Positions 51,663 through 58,685 of a DNA stretch of 64,000 nt are shown here, one piece after another (within the stretch, counting starts at the first letter, position 1; each line of letters starts with the position of its first letter). A model generated the notes under the pieces. The model did no database searches and was not told where the DNA came from. It worked only from the letters and a program-made list of their open reading frames with translations. Position numbers and translations under genes: made by a program. Origin of the DNA: Bacillus cabrialesii (lineage in GTDB: Bacteria; Bacillota; Bacilli; Bacillales; Bacillaceae); assembly GCF_004124315.2 (NCBI RefSeq), contig NZ_CP096889.1, positions 494,001 to 558,000 on the forward strand, read 5' to 3'.

Positions 51663-52832
51663 ATGAGCACAATACCTTTTTACAGAGATACGTGGGCGGA
51701 AATCGACTTGTCCGCGATAAAAGAAAATGTCGGCAATATGAAAAAACACATCGGCGAACATGTCCACCTGATGGCAGTTGTAAAAGCAAACGCCTATGGG
51801 CATGGCGACGCAGAAACAGCACAGGCGGCTCTTGACGCAGGTGCTTCATGCTTGGCGGTGGCTATTCTGGATGAAGCAATTTCCCTGCGCAAGAAGGGAT
51901 TGAAGGCGCCAATATTGGTGCTCGGTGCGGTTCCCCCGCAGTATGCTTCAATCGCGGCGGAATATGACGTGACATTAACAGGCTATTCTGTTGAATGGCT
52001 TCAGGAAGCAGCCCGCCACACGAAAGAAGGTTCTCTTCAGTTTCATTTGAAGGTCGATTCGGGCATGAACAGGCTTGGCGTAAAAACGGAAGAAGAAGTT
52101 CAGAACGTGCTGGCGATTCTTGATCGCAACCCCCGATTAAAGTGCAAAGGGGTATTTACCCACTTTGCGACAGCGGATGAAAAAGAAAGAGGCTATTTCT
52201 TCATGCAGTTTGAGCGCTTTAAAGAACTGATTGCTCCGCTGCCGCTAAAGAAAATGATGGTGCATTGCGCAAACAGCGCTGCCGGTCTTCGTTTGAAAAA
52301 AGGCTTTTTCAACGCGGTGAGATTCGGCATCGGCATGTACGGCCTCCGTCCGTCAGCCGAGATTGCGGACGAGATACCGTTTCAGCTGCGTCCGGCATTT
52401 ACCCTGCATTCGACACTGTCTCATGTTAAATTGATCAAAAAAGGCGAGAGCGTCAGCTACGGAGCGGAATACACAGCTGAAAAAGACACATGGATCGGGA
52501 CGGTGCCTGTCGGCTATGCGGATGGCTGGCTTCGAACATTGAAAGGAACCGAGATTCTTGTGAAGGGAAAACGGCTGAAAATCGCCGGCCGCATCTGTAT
52601 GGACCAATTTATGGTGGAGCTGGATCAGGAATATCCGCCAGGCACAAAAGTTACATTAATAGGCCGGCAGGGCGATGAATATATTTCCATGGATGAGATT
52701 GCAGGCAGGCTCGGTACCATCAACTACGAGGTGTCTTGTACAATAAGTTCCCGTGTTCCCCGTATGTTTTTGGAAAATGGGAGTATAATGGAAGTAAGAA
52801 ATCCTTTATTGCAGGAAAATGCAAGCAAATAG
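51663..52832 (+). CDS. alr: Alanine racemase Alr (Dal)
   Basis: A 389-residue PLP-dependent racemase that supplies D-alanine for the cell wall. The PLP lysine is in AVVKANAYGHG (near residue 38), the catalytic tyrosine in ESVSYGAEYTA (near 265), and GMNRLGVKTEE and YADGWLR are the usual landmarks. The second of two adjacent ATG codons is chosen, as it gives the known length and nine-base spacing from AGGA. It feeds Ddl and MurF, both encoded upstream in this window. Confidence 0.95.
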   Translation: MSTIPFYRDTWAEIDLSAIKENVGNMKKHIGEHVHLMAVVKANAYGHGDAETAQAALDAGASCLAVAILDEAISLRKKGLKAPILVLGAVPPQYASIAAEYDVTLTGYSVEWLQEAARHTKEGSLQFHLKVDSGMNRLGVKTEEEVQNVLAILDRNPRLKCKGVFTHFATADEKERGYFFMQFERFKELIAPLPLKKMMVHCANSAAGLRLKKGFFNAVRFGIGMYGLRPSAEIADEIPFQLRPAFTLHSTLSHVKLIKKGESVSYGAEYTAEKDTWIGTVPVGYADGWLRTLKGTEILVKGKRLKIAGRICMDQFMVELDQEYPPGTKVTLIGRQGDEYISMDEIAGRLGTINYEVSCTISSRVPRMFLENGSIMEVRNPLLQENASK

Positions 52833-52947
52833 CTCATCTCAATGGAGAATTCATAAAACAGCTTTGCTTGAAGAGTGAATAATGGTATCATTATCACTGG
52901 ATGGATAAAAGAGTCGTATCCGTAAGTTTGGTGGAGGTGTATGTTTT

Positions 52948-53229
52948 TTGTCTGAATCCAGCGCAAGAACCGAAATGAAAATCAGCTTGCCCGAAAACCT
53001 AGTAGCTGAATTGGATGGTGTAGCGATGCGGGAGAAACGAAGCAGAAACGAACTGATATCACAAGCAGTGAGAGCGTATGTCAGCGAACGAACAACTCGT
53101 CACAACCGTGATTTGATGAGACGCGGCTATATGGAAATGGCGAAAATCAACTTGAATATTTCTTCTGAAGCTCACTTTGCGGAGTGCGAGGCTGAAACGA
53201 CAGTTGAGCGCTTAGTCAGCGGAGGATAA
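52948..53229 (+). CDS. ndoAI: Antitoxin EndoAI of the NdoA toxin
   Basis: A 93-residue ribbon-helix-helix antitoxin. The N-terminal DNA-binding motif is KISLPENLVAELD followed by RSRNELISQAVRAYVSE, and the C-terminal tail wraps the toxin. The TTG start lies ten bases after GGAGG. It binds and inhibits the MazF-type toxin NdoA, encoded 4 bp downstream, and represses the shared promoter. In B. subtilis ndoAI is essential unless ndoA is removed. Confidence 0.94.
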   Translation: MSESSARTEMKISLPENLVAELDGVAMREKRSRNELISQAVRAYVSERTTRHNRDLMRRGYMEMAKINLNISSEAHFAECEAETTVERLVSGG

Positions 53230-53233
53230 TCAT

Positions 53234-53584
53234 TTGATTGTGAAACGCGGCGATGTTTATTTTGCTGATTTATCTCCTGTTGTTGGCTCAGAGCAAGGCG
53301 GGGTGCGCCCGGTTTTAGTGATCCAAAATGACATCGGAAATCGCTTCAGCCCAACTGCTATTGTTGCAGCCATAACAGCACAAATACAGAAAGCGAAATT
53401 ACCAACCCACGTCGAAATCGATGCAAAACGCTACGGTTTTGAAAGAGATTCCGTTATTTTGCTGGAGCAAATTCGGACGATTGACAAGCAAAGGTTAACG
53501 GATAAGATTACTCATCTGGATGATGAAATGATGGATAAGGTTGATGAAGCCTTACAAATCAGTTTGGCACTCATTGATTTTTAG
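53234..53584 (+). CDS. ndoA: MazF-type endoribonuclease toxin NdoA (EndoA)
   Basis: A 116-residue MazF/PemK toxin that cuts single-stranded RNA at UACAU sequences. KRGDVYFADLSPVVGSEQGGVRPVLVIQND at the N-terminus is the family core, with the catalytic arginine (R25) and a threonine in PTAIVAAITAQ. The TTG start is right after GGAGGATAATCAT. It is paired with ndoAI. A terminator follows, overlapping the rsb promoter. Confidence 0.95.
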   Translation: MIVKRGDVYFADLSPVVGSEQGGVRPVLVIQNDIGNRFSPTAIVAAITAQIQKAKLPTHVEIDAKRYGFERDSVILLEQIRTIDKQRLTDKITHLDDEMMDKVDEALQISLALIDF

Positions 53585-53596
53585 ACATATGTGCAG

Positions 53597-53622
53597 GTTG
53601 CTCAAATAGAGCAACTTTTTTT
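53597..53622 (+). terminator. Terminator after ndoA
   Basis: GTTGCTC-AAATA-GAGCAAC followed by seven T residues. The T run overlaps the -35 hexamer of the rsb promoter by two bases. Confidence 0.8.
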
Positions 53623-53649
53623 GTTTTCAAAAAACATTAACGATATAAT
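53621..53649 (+). promoter_or_regulatory. Sigma-A promoter of the rsb operon
   Basis: TTGTTT (53621-53626), exactly 17 bp, and TATAAT (53644-53649), about 50 bp before rsbRA. It supplies the basal level of the stressosome and sigma-B proteins. Confidence 0.75.
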
Positions 53650-53699
53650 AATGAAATAACGAAAAAATATGTTGCTTTTTATCGGGGAGGTAAGCGAAT

Positions 53700-54524
53700 T
53701 TGATGTCGAATCAGACTGTATACCAGTTCATTGCCGAGAATCAAAATGAACTGCTCCAACTGTGGACTGACACACTAAAAGAATTAAGCGAGCAAGAATC
53801 ATATCAGCTGACTGACCAAGTGTATGAAAATATATCTAAAGAATATATCGACATTCTTCTTTTATCTGTTAAGGATGACACCGCTGCTCAGGACCAAATC
53901 AGCGAACTGGCGCTAAAAGCCGTCCAAATCGGACTTTCTTTGAAGTTTCTGGCTACGGCGCTAGCTGAATTCTGGAAGCGTCTCTACACGAAAATGAACG
54001 GTAAGAGATTGCCAGATCAAGAGAGTACGGAACTAATCTGGCAGATTGACCGCTTTTTCAGCCCGATTAATACAGAAATCTTTAACCAATATTCAATCTC
54101 ATGGGAAAAAACAGTAACCCTGCAAAAAATCGCTCTGCAGGAGCTATCTGCGCCGCTCATCCCGGTGTTTGAAAATATCACCGTGATGCCGCTGGTCGGA
54201 ACAATTGATACCGAACGCGCAAAACGAATTATGGAAAATCTGCTTAATGGCGTCGTCAAACACCGGTCCCAAGTCGTTTTGATCGATATTACGGGCGTGC
54301 CGGTCGTCGATACGATGGTTGCCCATCATATTATTCAAGCGTCTGAAGCGGTAAGGCTTGTCGGAGCAAAATGCCTGCTGGCCGGAATCCGTCCGGAAAT
54401 TGCTCAGACCATCGTCAACCTCGGCATTGATTTATCCCAAGTTATAACTAAGAATACCCTGCAAAAAGGAATTCAAACGGCTTTGGAAATGACAGATCGA
54501 AAAATTGTTTCATTGGGGGAATAA
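53700..54524 (+). CDS. rsbRA: Stressosome scaffold protein RsbRA
   Basis: A 274-residue stressosome component. The N-terminal half (1-140) is a non-haem globin fold that senses stress. The C-terminal STAS domain (about 150-270) carries the two RsbT phosphorylation sites Thr171 and Thr205, both present. With RsbS it captures RsbT in a large 1.8-MDa complex. The TTG start, nine bases after GGAGG, gives the known length; an ATG follows directly. First gene of the eight-gene sigma-B operon. Confidence 0.95.
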   Translation: MMSNQTVYQFIAENQNELLQLWTDTLKELSEQESYQLTDQVYENISKEYIDILLLSVKDDTAAQDQISELALKAVQIGLSLKFLATALAEFWKRLYTKMNGKRLPDQESTELIWQIDRFFSPINTEIFNQYSISWEKTVTLQKIALQELSAPLIPVFENITVMPLVGTIDTERAKRIMENLLNGVVKHRSQVVLIDITGVPVVDTMVAHHIIQASEAVRLVGAKCLLAGIRPEIAQTIVNLGIDLSQVITKNTLQKGIQTALEMTDRKIVSLGE

Positions 54525-54528
54525 CATT

Positions 54529-54894
54529 TTGAGACATCCGAAAATCCCGATCTTGAAACTGTATAATTGCTTATTAGTGTCCATTCAATGGGAACTTGAT
54601 GACCAAACCGCATTAACCTTTCAAGAAGACTTATTAAATAAAATATACGAAACAGGCGCTAACGGGGTTGTCATTGACCTGACATCTGTGGACATGATTG
54701 ATTCCTTTATCGCTAAAGTGCTGGGCGACGTGATCACGATGTCTAAACTAATGGGCGCAAAAGTGGTCTTGACGGGAATTCAGCCTGCTGTAGCAGTGAC
54801 ACTGATTGAACTCGGAATCGCACTTGAGGAAATCGAAACTGCGCTCGACTTAGAGCAAGGCCTTGAGACATTGAAGCGGGAATTGGGGGAATAG
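54529..54894 (+). CDS. rsbS: Stressosome STAS-domain antagonist RsbS
   Basis: A 121-residue single STAS domain. The RsbT phosphorylation site Ser59 sits in [13 protein letters not shown], at the expected place. Unphosphorylated RsbS holds RsbT in the stressosome, and phosphorylation releases it. The TTG at 54529 is chosen from the known length and a GGGGGAATAACATT ribosome site; the longer frame upstream is part of rsbRA. It starts 4 bp after the rsbRA stop. Confidence 0.95.
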
Positions 54895-54897
54895 CGA

Positions 54898-55299
54898 ATG
54901 AACGACCAATCCTGTGTAAAAATCATGACAGAATGGGATATTGTGGCCGCCAGACAGCTGGGGCGAAACGTTGCAAAAGAACTGGGTTTCGGCACTGTAG
55001 ACCAGGCTAGAATTACAACGGCTATTTCAGAATTAGCCAGGAACATTTATTTATATGCCGGTAAAGGCCAGATTGGAATTGAACAGGTCTCTGACAGAGG
55101 AAAAAAGGGCCTGAAAATCATAGCGGAAGACCAAGGACCGGGAATTCCCGATATCCGCAAAGTCATGGAAGACGGATTTTCAACGTCTGGCGGACTCGGA
55201 GCGGGACTTCCCGGCGTGAAAAGGCTGATGGATGAATTCAGTTTAAATTCCGTAGCGGGGGAAGGAACAGAGATACAAGCCATTAAATGGCTTCGGTAG
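54898..55299 (+). CDS. rsbT: Serine/threonine kinase RsbT (switch protein)
   Basis: A 133-residue GHKL-type kinase. ATP-binding motifs are ELARNIYLYA (N box), EDQGPGIPDI (G1) and TSGGLGAGLPGVKRL (G2). When stress frees it from the stressosome it binds and activates the phosphatase RsbU. It starts 3 bp after the rsbS stop, after TTGGGGGAATAGCG. Co-transcription and order match the known operon. Confidence 0.95.
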   Translation: MNDQSCVKIMTEWDIVAARQLGRNVAKELGFGTVDQARITTAISELARNIYLYAGKGQIGIEQVSDRGKKGLKIIAEDQGPGIPDIRKVMEDGFSTSGGLGAGLPGVKRLMDEFSLNSVAGEGTEIQAIKWLR

Positions 55300-55310
55300 G
55301 AGGTAAGAAA

Positions 55311-56318
55311 GTGGATTTTAGGGAGGTTATTGAGCAGCGATATCATCAGCTGCTTAGCCGATATATAGCCGAATTAACAGAAACATCTTTATATCAAGCC
55401 CAAAAATTCAGCCGAAAAACAATCGAGCATCAAATTCCTCCGGAAGAAATCATCAGCATTCACCGAAAAGTGCTGAAGGAGCTGTATCCGAGTCTCCCGG
55501 AAGATGTTTTTCATTCGCTGGATTTTTTAATAGAAGTCATGATTGGATATGGAATGGCTTATCAGGAGCATCAAACCCTCAGGGGGATACAGCAGGAAAT
55601 CAAATCAGAAATTGAAATCGCGGCAAATGTCCAGCAGACGCTGCTCGGGACAAAGATTCCGCAGGAAGAAGCGCTGGATATCGGCGCCATCAGTGTGCCT
55701 GCTAAGCAGATGAGCGGTGATTACTACCACTTTGTCAAAGACAAGGAATCCATTAATATCGCGATCGCGGATGTGATCGGAAAAGGCATTCCGGCGGCTC
55801 TTTGCATGTCCATGATTAAATACGCGATGGACTCTTTGCCGGAAACGGGCATACACCCTTCACAGGTGCTGAAAAACTTAAACCGGGTTGTTGAACAAAA
55901 CGTTGATGCCAGTATGTTTATTACCATGTTTTATGCAAATTACAATATGGTCAATCATCAATTTACATATGCTTCAGCGGGACATGAACCGGGATTCTAT
56001 TATTCTCAAAAAGACAACACGTTTTACGATTTAGAGGCCAAAGGACTCGTTCTCGGCATCTCGCAAGATTATGACTACAAACAATTCGATCAGCATCTCG
56101 AAACGGGCGATATGATTGTTTTATTTTCTGACGGCGTCACAGAATGCAGAACGGAAAACGGTTTCTTGGAGCGTCCTGATTTGCAGAAGCTCATTGAGGA
56201 ACATATGTGTTCCTCAGCGCAGGAAATGGTCAAAAATATTTATGACAGCCTCCTCAAATTGCAGGACTTTCAGCTTCATGATGATTTTACGTTAATTGTT
56301 TTGCGAAGAAAGGTTTAA
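55311..56318 (+). CDS. rsbU: PP2C-type phosphatase RsbU, environmental stress branch
   Basis: A 335-residue PPM/SpoIIE-type phosphatase that removes phosphate from RsbV. The N-terminal 85 residues bind RsbT. The catalytic domain (about 120-335) has the metal-binding aspartates in KQMSGDYYHF, IAIADVIGKGIPA and VLFSDGVTECR. GTG at 55311 gives the known length and lies eight bases after GGAGG; the frame opens 24 bp earlier inside rsbT. The following promoter splits the operon. Confidence 0.95.
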   Translation: MDFREVIEQRYHQLLSRYIAELTETSLYQAQKFSRKTIEHQIPPEEIISIHRKVLKELYPSLPEDVFHSLDFLIEVMIGYGMAYQEHQTLRGIQQEIKSEIEIAANVQQTLLGTKIPQEEALDIGAISVPAKQMSGDYYHFVKDKESINIAIADVIGKGIPAALCMSMIKYAMDSLPETGIHPSQVLKNLNRVVEQNVDASMFITMFYANYNMVNHQFTYASAGHEPGFYYSQKDNTFYDLEAKGLVLGISQDYDYKQFDQHLETGDMIVLFSDGVTECRTENGFLERPDLQKLIEEHMCSSAQEMVKNIYDSLLKLQDFQLHDDFTLIVLRRKV

Positions 56319-56338
56319 CATCAGCCAGCCGGGGGTAT
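56313..56338 (+). promoter_or_regulatory. Internal sigma-B promoter before rsbV
   Basis: GTTTAA (56313-56318), a 14-bp spacer and GGGTAT (56333-56338) match the sigma-B consensus perfectly. The -35 overlaps the rsbU stop codon. It provides autocatalytic expression of rsbV-rsbW-sigB-rsbX. Confidence 0.92.
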
Positions 56339-56379
56339 AAGACAATTAGTGATTTGAAGGATAATTTGAGGTGATACGA

Positions 56380-56709
56380 ATGAATATAAATGTTGATGTG
56401 AAGCAAAACGAGAATGATATACAAGTAAACATTGCAGGAGAAATCGATGTGTATTCAGCTCCGGTGCTCAGAGAGAAGCTCGTTCCTCTGGCAGAAAAAG
56501 GCGCTGATTTAAGAATTTGCCTGAAAGATGTCAGCTACATGGACAGTACCGGACTCGGCGTTTTTGTAGGCATCTTTAAAACGGTTAAAAAACAAGGCGG
56601 TTCGCTGAAGCTTGAAAATCTTTCTGACAGGCTGATCCGTCTGTTTGACATTACAGGCCTGAAGGACATCATTGATATTTCTGCAAAGTCAGAAGGTGGA
56701 GTGCAATGA
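56380..56709 (+). CDS. rsbV: Anti-anti-sigma factor RsbV
   Basis: A 109-residue STAS protein. The RsbW phosphorylation site is Ser56 in YMDSTGLGVF, the signature of anti-anti-sigma factors. Unphosphorylated RsbV binds RsbW and frees sigma-B. The ATG at 56380 lies right after GAGGTGATACGA. It is the first gene under the internal sigma-B promoter and overlaps the rsbW start by 4 bp. Confidence 0.95.
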   Translation: MNINVDVKQNENDIQVNIAGEIDVYSAPVLREKLVPLAEKGADLRICLKDVSYMDSTGLGVFVGIFKTVKKQGGSLKLENLSDRLIRLFDITGLKDIIDISAKSEGGVQ

Positions 56710-57188
56710 AGAATAACGCTGATTACATCGAAATGAAAGTGCCGGCCCAGCCTGAATATGTAGGAATTATAAGGCTGACGCTGTCAGGCGTCGCGAGCAG
56801 AATGGGCTATACGTACGATGAAATTGAAGATCTGAAAATCGCAGTTAGTGAAGCGTGTACAAATGCGGTTCAGCACGCTTACAAAGAAGATAAAAATGGG
56901 GAAGTGTCAATACGATTCGGTGTGTTCGAAGACCGGTTAGAGGTCATTGTGGCGGATGAAGGAGACAGCTTTGATTTCGATCAAAAGCAGCAGGATCTAG
57001 GGCCGTACACACCTTCGCACACAGTTGATCAATTATCAGAAGGAGGGCTCGGTCTATATTTAATGGAAACGCTCATGGATGAAGTCAGAGTGCAAAACCA
57101 CTCCGGCGTCACCGTAGCGATGACAAAGTATTTAAATGGGGAGCGAGTTGATCATGACACAACCATCAAAAACTACGAAACTAACTAA
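56706..57188 (+). CDS. rsbW: Anti-sigma factor and kinase RsbW
   Basis: A 160-residue GHKL kinase that binds sigma-B and phosphorylates RsbV. The N box is AVSEACTNAVQHAY (near 48), G1 is VADEGDSFD and G2 is LSEGGLGLYLMETLMDE. When ATP falls or RsbV is dephosphorylated, it lets sigma-B go. It overlaps rsbV by 4 bp and sigB by 35 bp, the tight coupling expected for partners made in fixed ratio. Confidence 0.95.
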   Translation: MKNNADYIEMKVPAQPEYVGIIRLTLSGVASRMGYTYDEIEDLKIAVSEACTNAVQHAYKEDKNGEVSIRFGVFEDRLEVIVADEGDSFDFDQKQQDLGPYTPSHTVDQLSEGGLGLYLMETLMDEVRVQNHSGVTVAMTKYLNGERVDHDTTIKNYETN

Positions 57189-57942
57189 AGATGAAGTCGA
57201 TCGGCTCATAAGCGATTACCAAACAAATCAAGATGAACAGGCGCAGGAAACGCTTGTGCGGGTGTATACAAACCTGGTTGATATGCTTGCGAAAAAATAT
57301 TCAAAAGGCAAAAGCTTTCACGAGGACCTCCGCCAGGTCGGCATGATCGGGCTGCTCGGCGCGATTAAGCGATACGATCCCGTCGTCGGCAAATCGTTTG
57401 AAGCTTTTGCGATTCCGACAATCATCGGTGAAATTAAACGTTTCCTCAGAGATAAAACGTGGAGCGTTCATGTGCCGAGACGGATAAAAGAACTGGGCCC
57501 AAGAATCAAAATGGCGGTTGATCAGCTGACGACTGAAACACAAAGGTCGCCGAAAGTAGAAGAGATTGCCGAATTCCTCGATGTTTCAGAAGAAGAGGTT
57601 CTTGAGACGATGGAAATGGGCAAAAGCTATCAGGCCCTATCCGTTGACCACAGTATTGAAGCGGATGCGGATGGAAGCACCGTTACGATTCTTGATATCG
57701 TCGGATCACAGGAGGACGGATATGAGCGGGTTAACCAGCAAATGATGCTGCAAAGCGTGCTTCATGTCCTTTCAGACCGTGAAAAACAAATCATAGACCT
57801 TACGTATATCCAAAACAAAAGCCAAAAAGAAACTGGGGACATTCTCGGTATATCTCAAATGCACGTCTCGCGTCTGCAGCGCAAAGCTGTGAAGAAGCTC
57901 AGAGAGGCCTTGATTGAAGATCCCTCGATGGAGTTAATGTAA
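57154..57942 (+). CDS. sigB: General stress sigma factor SigB
   Basis: A 262-residue sigma-70-type factor of the general-stress group. Region 2 contains HEDLRQVGMIGLLGAIKRYDP and SFEAFAIPTIIGEIKRFLRDK, and region 4 contains SDREKQIIDLTYIQNKSQKETGDILGISQ (two HTH helices), followed by basic VSRLQRKAVKKLR. The ATG at 57154 is used, from the known length; it lies inside rsbW. Several target promoters are in this same window. Confidence 0.96.
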   Translation: MTQPSKTTKLTKDEVDRLISDYQTNQDEQAQETLVRVYTNLVDMLAKKYSKGKSFHEDLRQVGMIGLLGAIKRYDPVVGKSFEAFAIPTIIGEIKRFLRDKTWSVHVPRRIKELGPRIKMAVDQLTTETQRSPKVEEIAEFLDVSEEEVLETMEMGKSYQALSVDHSIEADADGSTVTILDIVGSQEDGYERVNQQMMLQSVLHVLSDREKQIIDLTYIQNKSQKETGDILGISQMHVSRLQRKAVKKLREALIEDPSMELM

Positions 57943-58541
57943 TGATCCAGGTTGAAGAAAACGAGCATATTCAAACTCTTGTATACCAACTGAATAAAGA
58001 AGGAAAATCGATTTGCGGCGACAGCTTTTTTATGAAAGCTGATGATAAGGAGCTAGTTTGTGCGGTAGCTGACGGACTTGGAAGCGGGTCGCTTGCCAAC
58101 GAATCTTCTGCAGCCATTAAAGACTTAGTGGAAAACTATGCGAATGAAGACGTAGAAAGCATTATCGAACGCTGTAATCAGGCGATGAAAAACAAAAGAG
58201 GCGCTACAGCGTCTATCCTGAAAATCAATTTTGAACAACGGCAGTTTACGTACTGCTCTGTCGGAAACGTACGATTTATTCTGCATTCCCCGTCTGGTGA
58301 AAGCTTTTATCCTCTGCCGATTTCAGGCTATTTATCAGGCAAGCCGCAAAAATACAAAACGCACACCGCCACTTATGAAAAGGGTTCAAAGTTCATCATA
58401 CATACAGATGGACTCAACGTACCCGATATCCGCTCCCATTTGAAAAAAGGCCAATCGGTAGAAGACATATCGAATTCGCTGAAAATGTATACGACATCGA
58501 GAAAAGATGATCTGACCTATATTCTTGGACAGCTGTCCTAA
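57942..58541 (+). CDS. rsbX: Feedback phosphatase RsbX
   Basis: A 199-residue PPM-type phosphatase that removes phosphate from RsbS and RsbRA, resetting the stressosome. The metal-binding pattern is KSICGDSFFMKADD, VCAVADGLGSGSLA and a late TSRKDDLTYILGQ. Its ATG overlaps the last base of the sigB stop (TAATG). It is the final gene of the operon; a terminator follows. Confidence 0.94.
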   Translation: MIQVEENEHIQTLVYQLNKEGKSICGDSFFMKADDKELVCAVADGLGSGSLANESSAAIKDLVENYANEDVESIIERCNQAMKNKRGATASILKINFEQRQFTYCSVGNVRFILHSPSGESFYPLPISGYLSGKPQKYKTHTATYEKGSKFIIHTDGLNVPDIRSHLKKGQSVEDISNSLKMYTTSRKDDLTYILGQLS

Positions 58542-58550
58542 GAGATCAGA

Positions 58551-58582
58551 AAAAAGAAGCCGAAACGCCGGCTTCTTTTTTG
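58551..58582 (+). terminator. Terminator of the rsb-sigB operon
   Basis: AAGAAGCCG-AAAC-GCCGGCTTCTT (one extra base in an arm) followed by TTTT. Confidence 0.8.
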
Positions 58583-58685
58583 ATTGGAGCAAAGAAACCG
58601 GCAGCACCAGCTGTCTTTTTTTATGAGTTTTTTTCGGTTTTTGATACACTAGAGAAAGAACGACAATATTGGAGGCTTTGGTTAC

